Of a DNA stretch of 64,000 nucleotides, positions 59,131-64,000 are shown in pieces (positions within the stretch are counted from its first letter, which is position 1; each line of letters starts with the position of its first letter). The position numbers and the translations under genes were made by a program. Source of the DNA: Gnetum montanum (Eukaryota; Streptophyta; Gnetopsida; Gnetales; Gnetaceae); the NCBI GenBank assembly GCA_015680685.1, contig MNCI01005759.1, positions 187,489 through 251,488 of the forward strand, read 5' to 3'. The notes beneath the pieces were generated by a model. It was not told where the DNA came from. It searched no databases and was given only the letters and a program-made list of their open reading frames with translations.

Positions 59131-59903
59131 ACCAAGGGAACCAGGGGTTGATTGGTTGCCATCCTAGTTTGGGTTCTCCTAAGAATAAAACTTGGAAAAC
59201 ATGAGGTTTGTTATTTCCTTAATGTGAAGAGATGGGTAATTGGTCGATTAGAAGTAGAGGGAAGTTCACTCATAAAAAAAACTATAAAATGTAATTATTA
59301 TTCAAATAAAACTATAAAACTGCATAAAAGAAAACAAAATATTGAAATAATAATTTTTTTTGTTAAAAAAAATACTAAAATATGCTATATTTTTCTTAAA
59401 ATATATATATATAGATATATATTTGAAAATAAAAATAAATGTATAAAATTGTGAGACTTATAAAATTAAAAGGCAAACAATAAAATGAAAAATTTTAGAA
59501 AAATAAACTTAAAATTTCATAATTAGATAAAACCACCTTACCTAACCCATGACTAAGGTAAGGACTACCAAAACACAAATTCAAAAATGGGATTGAATAT
59601 AAGGATTTTAAAAAAAACAAGGAAAAAGATTAAAGAAAAATGGGTGATCAGACCCAAAAGTTTTCAAGAAATGAACTTTTGAGAACAGGTTCTAAAGGGC
59701 TCAAAAATTCTTTAAAAATATTTTTCAAGACAATGGGTAAAAATAGAAATTTTAAATAAAACAAGTTTGAAACAAGAAAAATGAAATTTTTGAAAAAATA
59801 AAAATAGGGAAAAGAAAAGAACAAAAAATAAATATTTCAGAAATTGTGATAATAATGGTTAGAGAAACAACAAGAAAAGCTAATAAATAAAAGGTTGGGG
59901 AAA
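59131..59903. other. F leader region
   Basis: This very A-rich (plus strand) stretch between gag and the primer site includes an atatatatatag run near 59400. No gene is seen; a plus-strand frame at 59152-59454 is low complexity. Confidence 0.5.
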
Positions 59904-59923
59904 GGCCATCCTTCTAGCACCAA
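59904..59923 (-). promoter_or_regulatory. Putative primer binding site of F
   Basis: TTGGTGCTAGAAGGATGGCC on the minus strand lies 5 nt inside the 5' LTR. The core is shared with the A1 site (26930-26951). The matching tRNA was not identified. Confidence 0.55.
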
Positions 59924-59928
59924 AAAGG

Positions 59929-60904
59929 TGTTGATGTATAAATTTTGGTCACACCAACACTGGGAAAGAAACTCATTTTAGGAGACTATTACCTAGGGTG
60001 CCTCCCGTATGGGTATGGAAACCTGGAAATAGTCTCAGTTGGAGAGGGCTATGTGGTGTTTTGCAAATAATAATCTAGAAAGAAATCTAAAATTTAAATT
60101 AAATAATTATCTTCAAAAAAATAAGCAATTAAAAGAACTGAATTTTCCCTAGTCTCGCTAACGCTACTGATTCGTGACTACCGATGGTATCCACTATTGG
60201 GCAGAAAGATCATGATGGCCACGAGAGGGGGAGAGAGAGAAAGAGAGAGAGAGATTGGTTCCCCCATAGTCCACACAAGGCAACAGTTATAGTTCTTAAA
60301 GCCTGCCACTGTCTACAACCTTTTGTGCACCGCCATAGAGAGGAAGATTGTCCACCCACGTCTACACCACCGAGACAAGCTCCTACCATCATCGAGAAGA
60401 CTTGAAAAGATCTAATTTTGAGCCACTGGCTCTTGCCTTGGACTCTCCTTGAAGATCAACTAGAAGTTTGTAAAGAAAAAAAGGAAAAGAAGAAACTTTT
60501 GCTTAGTGGAGAGGAAGCTACCACCCAGATTTATAGCCAGAGCCTATTTTGGGACTTCCTTAGATTCCTCTCCAAATTTCCCCCACCCGTCCTCTATACT
60601 CCATTTTATAGCTGCTGTGACCATCCATAATGATGTTTACATTTCATGTAACGGCTATAGAAACCACCACCACTTCTTGTGTAATAATGCCCACATTTTC
60701 CAATTAAGTACCCACGTATGTCTATAACTGTCGTAACTTTTGAAACGTTTGCCACTAATGTTCATAACCAAGGCCATTAATGACCACCACCCGACAGTTT
60801 AAATTCCCACTACTTGCATGATTTTTATTGTGGTTATTAAGAGAGAGAAATAGAGATGTTGATAATCATGGCCCCATGCGAGCATGGGAGTGTCGACATC
60901 AACA
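59929..60904 (-). repeat. F 5' LTR
   Basis: The 976-bp LTR has ends TGTTGATG (59929) and CATCAACA (60897-60904). A GA-rich microsatellite lies at 60224-60256. It matches the 3' LTR except for an extra block at about 59958-60170. Confidence 0.9.
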
Positions 60905-60984
60905 CAAGGGAGTGTTAAAGTTGATTCTAAATTATACCTTGTCCTTGTGGTAGTGTGACTACCATTATCAATTATGAAATAAGA

Positions 60985-61425
60985 GTCACTGTTAAAATTC
61001 AAAAATGCTAGCATTATTGGATTAGCTAAATTGAGTGAGGCATTGGAAAGTAATGAAAATACTTTTGACATTGGCAGTCGTAAGTTTGCATTTGCTTGTA
61101 TGCATAGAAGTCCAATGTGCATGCACCTCATTACTTATTCTTGAACATAGTTCAATCTAATGCTTTCATCAACTATATCAAATATGTTGCCCTCCTGATA
61201 TAATCTCCACATCTGACAACCAAAAAAAAGGTATTTTCTATGAGTAGCTCTATTTTTTATGTTTGAATTAAAAGTTAACACTAATAGTGTTTTATGTAGC
61301 CTTTACTTTTGAAAATTTGAGGTTACCTCTGTTAGCATACATTACCCATTGAATGAGTCAAATTCATTGTTCCTTTTTCAACATATTATTTCCATCACAA
61401 GAAAACCAAAACTGTAGACATTTAC
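60985..61425 (-). pseudogene. Second CRK kinase remnant, CRK2
   Basis: The minus strand matches CRK1 at 314-690: VYSFGFLVMEII (about 61420-61385), MWRLYQEGNIFDIVDESIRL (about 61215-61155), then a TAA stop at 61137-61135, then RCMHIGLLCIQANANLRLP and ANPIMLAFLNFN. The rest of the kinase and the extracellular part lie beyond element E, outside the window. F sits in its 3' flank and E sits in the kinase region. It is non-functional. Confidence 0.85.
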
Positions 61426-62343
61426 TGATGAGCGGCTAGGTACCCCTACGTCCAACCATGCGAATCATGAGTGTTCACATGCGACTCGGTTGAATTCCAT
61501 AGACTGTAAGCACTTAACATACACTAGGCCTCTTACTAGGAAAACCTTGGGTTAGAATGGTCATTGTCTTCCTAATCTCACTTATGAGTATCTAGTGGCA
61601 ATGGTTAAGTGAGATTAAGGCTAATGATTTTTATAGCTTTTACTTTATCTTTTGGCATCTAATTAAGGTACGGAAAGTAAGGAATGAAATATTATCTAAC
61701 TTATAATTATTTTAATCGACATATTAACTATTCCTAACATAAGTATCTGATCCCATCTTCCAAGCACGTCCTGAGTGTTTCCTAACCACTACTGGGTTAC
61801 TAGATGTTAGACATCATTGGGTTACCAAGTGTTGGATTTACATTCGAGATGGTCATACTTATGATTTCTATGAACTATGAATGAACGATAGTGATTAAAC
61901 TAATAATAAGAGAAACTTAACTAATTAAGAAAGCATATAAATATTAAGCTATTGAATGCATTAAATGACTAAGTCCAAATGCTGCAAGTAATGCTTGAAG
62001 AGTTCATCTTTATTGTCGTCACGCCAATGGGCTCAGATACATCAACGCTCGAATAAAGAGCCAGTCACTTTTCTTACACTTGCTGCGGGCACTTGGAAAA
62101 TATTCTATCTCCTACACGAAGAAACTACAAGAGATTTGCTACAACTAATAAAAAGGTACCTCAATGAGGCAGAAGGCCTTCTTATTTATAGGCTAAAATA
62201 GGTGCCCCATAAATGGGGCCACGTTGACGCATGGAAGGATGCGTCGACGGGGCCATGTCGATGAGGCTACGTCGATGCCACCGCATATATGGGGTCCCTT
62301 ATATGTAGCCTAGTAAACGTGGTGACCAAGAAACACTTCATCA
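61426..62343 (-). repeat. E 3' LTR
   Basis: The 918-bp LTR reads TGATGAA at 62343 and ends CTCATCA (61426 side), in the same family as B, C and GD. U3 contains a run of catcgacg(t/c)-type repeats at about 62225-62275. The TATA box is at 62190-62183. Confidence 0.85.
62183..62190 (-). promoter_or_regulatory. TATA box of E LTR
   Basis: TATAAATA on the minus strand is followed by agaaggc. The context is that of the C LTR TATA box (tctataaataagaggc). Confidence 0.65.
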
Positions 62344-62355
62344 TACCCCCATGAC
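62344..62355 (-). promoter_or_regulatory. Polypurine tract of E
   Basis: On the minus strand, agtcatgggggta runs directly into the LTR start TGATGAA. Confidence 0.75.
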
Positions 62356-62589
62356 TGAGTAAAAACTCATCCTCGAGTCACTCTTACAATTTGAAAGGTA
62401 TGGACTTTTATTTATAACACATATGACTTGACACACATATGACACACACACATGACAACATTAATTTTACTAAGTGATTGATTTATAGAGAAGGACAAGT
62501 TGCAAAAATGGTGGTGTTCAAAGAAAAAATTGAACACCTTGTCGATCTTAGAGTCTCTACTATGAAGAAGATTGCAAAAATTATCCACA

Positions 62590-64000
62590 AAGATCACACC
62601 ATCCCTAGGGGCGGTGGTTCTGATGGACCTTCACCAAACTCTGGCCCATGCGGCTGCACTGGCATGAACGATGCCTACCCTACAGAAGCTGCAACTTCTG
62701 TAGGCAACCAGAAAACCTCCAGAAGAGCCCTCATCTTTTCCTCCTTACTTATGGGATCATTCACTATCCAGGAAGCTTCACTAATGTGTGTTGGAACTGG
62801 AACCTCCCAAGGACATGGAAGCACTAGGAAGAGGTCTTTCAGATTGACAAATGAGGCTATGAACTACTTTCGTTCGATGTCGAATGCTTGGATTGATGCT
62901 TGTAGTTGCTGGTAGTCATTCATCTGATGGCCCAAGTTCTTCACGACTGCATGTTGTCCTTCAAAGCTCGTGTAGAGGACCTTAAGTTTTGTGTTTGCTA
63001 TTTCCAATTTCTGCTTCATCACTTTGTGCACTTGGAACTTGTCCTCGTATAAAGAATACGAGGCAGCCACTTGTTTCTCCAATTCGGACCATGATCTCGT
63101 AGCTGTGAGCATGGCCAAGTTTGCATAGCGAAGGTTGGAAAGCTCCATATACTCTATCATTTCTTCAATCTGTAGCACCTTGAGGTGGATTTTAGCCTAA
63201 TTGTTGCCATTCAACCCATCAATGATAGGTTGCCATACTTCACCTCCTTCTTGGAGCTGCTGAAGCACTTGGTTTAGCTTGACCTTTGCAACTTGAATCT
63301 GCTTCTAATTTATTTCCTTTTGCAGTTTCACTTGGTCCCTGTAATGATTCCTAATTTTTTCAAACTTCAGGGCCTTGGTCTTCCAAGCAGAGATTTCAAT
63401 GACAGATTTTTGTCGCAAAGCTTGAACCTCCTCCATGGACAAATTTCGGTTCTCAGCTACCAACCTTCTCACGTCAACATTCACCCTGGCTAGCTCTTCC
63501 TATTGTTGGCGGATAAAATCTTTCATGTGATCATTTTCCACACCAACATTATGCAGGCGATGAACCTCCACAGTCAACCTGACGTTCTCCTGGTGAACCT
63601 CTGCTAAGTATTTTTCTAAATGATATTTCTAAGCATCTTCCAAGGCCTTATCAAAGATCACTGACTCTTACTCATCCTTAGCTATTTGAAGTTTAATATG
63701 AAGTTGTTGAAAAGCTTCATCTTTGGTAAGCTCACGGTTGAGGAGAGCTAGATTGGCAAGCTGGGCTCTTAACTAGGTGACTTCCATTATCAAGCATTGA
63801 CAAGTGGCTTGCGTAACTTCAAGTCGCCCTTCCAAAACGAGGCTCTTACCTCTTGCCGATAACAACTCCAACTGGGTTGCTGTGATGTTATCCGAAAGAT
63901 CAAAGACATCTAGAAGTGATTGCACAGTTCCTACCAGTTACTCCAATAGTTCTTCATGTTGGGCTGCATCAATCCTGCTATGTGAAGTTCCGACAGATAC
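62590..64000 (-). pseudogene. Coiled-coil third ORF of E, near-intact but with stops
   Basis: One minus-strand frame runs almost through from the window edge to about 62590 with only about eight stops, most at places where related copies have Gln or Trp. It starts AQHEELLE (near 63965), then LANLALLNRELTKDEAF, QENVRLTVEVHRLHN, IEISAWKTKALKFEKIRNHY and QIEEMIEYMELSNLRYANLA (open piece 63178-62864). The C-terminal block is CPWEVPVPTHISEASWIVND with SKEEKMRALLEVF (about 62820-62720), ending Pro-rich (GPSEPPPLG). Heptad-like Leu/Ile spacing and high Glu/Lys/Gln content indicate a long coiled coil. No membrane segment, zinc finger or enzyme motif is seen. It lies directly upstream of the polypurine tract and LTR, as in GD and B. 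Function unknown. Confidence 0.7.

Larger units (their letters stand above)
54461..60904 (-). mobile_element. F: gag-protease LTR element with pol mostly deleted
   Basis: The minus-strand element of 6444 bp has TGTTGATG...CATCAACA ends and a perfect 5-bp target duplication CAAGG (54456-54460 and 60905-60909). Along the minus strand come the 5' LTR (60904-59929), PBS (59923-59904), gag (59130-58100), protease (57761-57237), a linker (57126-56734), an integrase C-terminal piece (about 56650-56420), a non-coding part, a polypurine tract, and the 3' LTR (55248-54461). RT, RNase H and the integrase core are missing. Confidence 0.85.
61426..64000 (-). mobile_element. E: LTR element with coiled-coil ORF, cut by window end
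   Basis: The minus-strand element inserted into CRK2 at TTTAC (61421-61425; the other copy of the duplication would lie outside). The window holds its 3' LTR, polypurine tract and third ORF. Gag and pol status is unknown. Confidence 0.8.

Noticed and set aside
60184-60727. Plus-strand frames near the F 5' LTR (and the pair at 54519-55071)
   Set aside because: They occur in both F LTRs and are explained by the LTR and its GA-rich microsatellite.

Overview
This 64 kb window looks like repeat-dense nuclear DNA from a seed plant with a large genome. It is AT-rich, has no rRNA or tRNA genes, and almost all coding traces are decayed Ty3/gypsy-type LTR retrotransposons inserted into one another. 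The only host genes are two broken copies of a cysteine-rich receptor-like kinase (CRK; two DUF26 domains, a membrane segment and a kinase). DUF26 receptor kinases are a land-plant family. The repeat size and nesting would suit a gymnosperm, but the sequence does not prove that.

Layout. 1-3006: CRK1 pseudogene on the minus strand and its 3' flank. 3007-4590: unassigned intergenic DNA. 4590-6496 and 49574-51709: two halves of one plus-strand Ty3/gypsy element (called GD), consisting of an RNase H tail and integrase, then half of a coiled-coil third ORF, and 43 kb later the other half of that ORF, a polypurine tract and a 3' LTR. 6497-49573: the complex that splits GD. It holds a partial LTR, then A1 (7980-28665, minus, about 20.7 kb) and A2 (from 26961), which share one LTR head to tail. 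A1 carries gag-protease, RT-RNase H-integrase, a roughly 192-bp tandem array with a palindromic core, and an intron-bearing antisense gene.

A2 is interrupted by element B (32834-46909, plus; gag and a coiled-coil ORF, no RT or integrase). The 3' LTR of B is interrupted by element C (41284-46827, plus; gag and protease, no RT or integrase; TSD CTATC). 51710-54190: probable host DNA with SINE-like pieces. 54461-60904: element F (minus; gag-protease fused by deletion to an integrase C-terminus; perfect TSD CAAGG), inserted in the 3' flank of CRK2. 60985-61425: CRK2 kinase remnant. 61426-64000: element E (minus; LTR and a well-preserved coiled-coil ORF), inserted in the CRK2 kinase region and running off the window.

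The order of events is readable: CRK duplication; insertion of GD and of the A complex into GD; B into A2; C into B; F and E separately into CRK2. The most notable signal is the coiled-coil third ORF shared by GD, B and E. It lies in the env-like position between integrase and the polypurine tract, ends in a conserved CPW..P..TH motif, and is retained where pol has been lost. No gene in the window appears intact except perhaps the gag and protease blocks of C. All element names (A1, A2, B, C, E, F, GD) are local labels, and all statements of homology come from reading the sequence, not from database searches.
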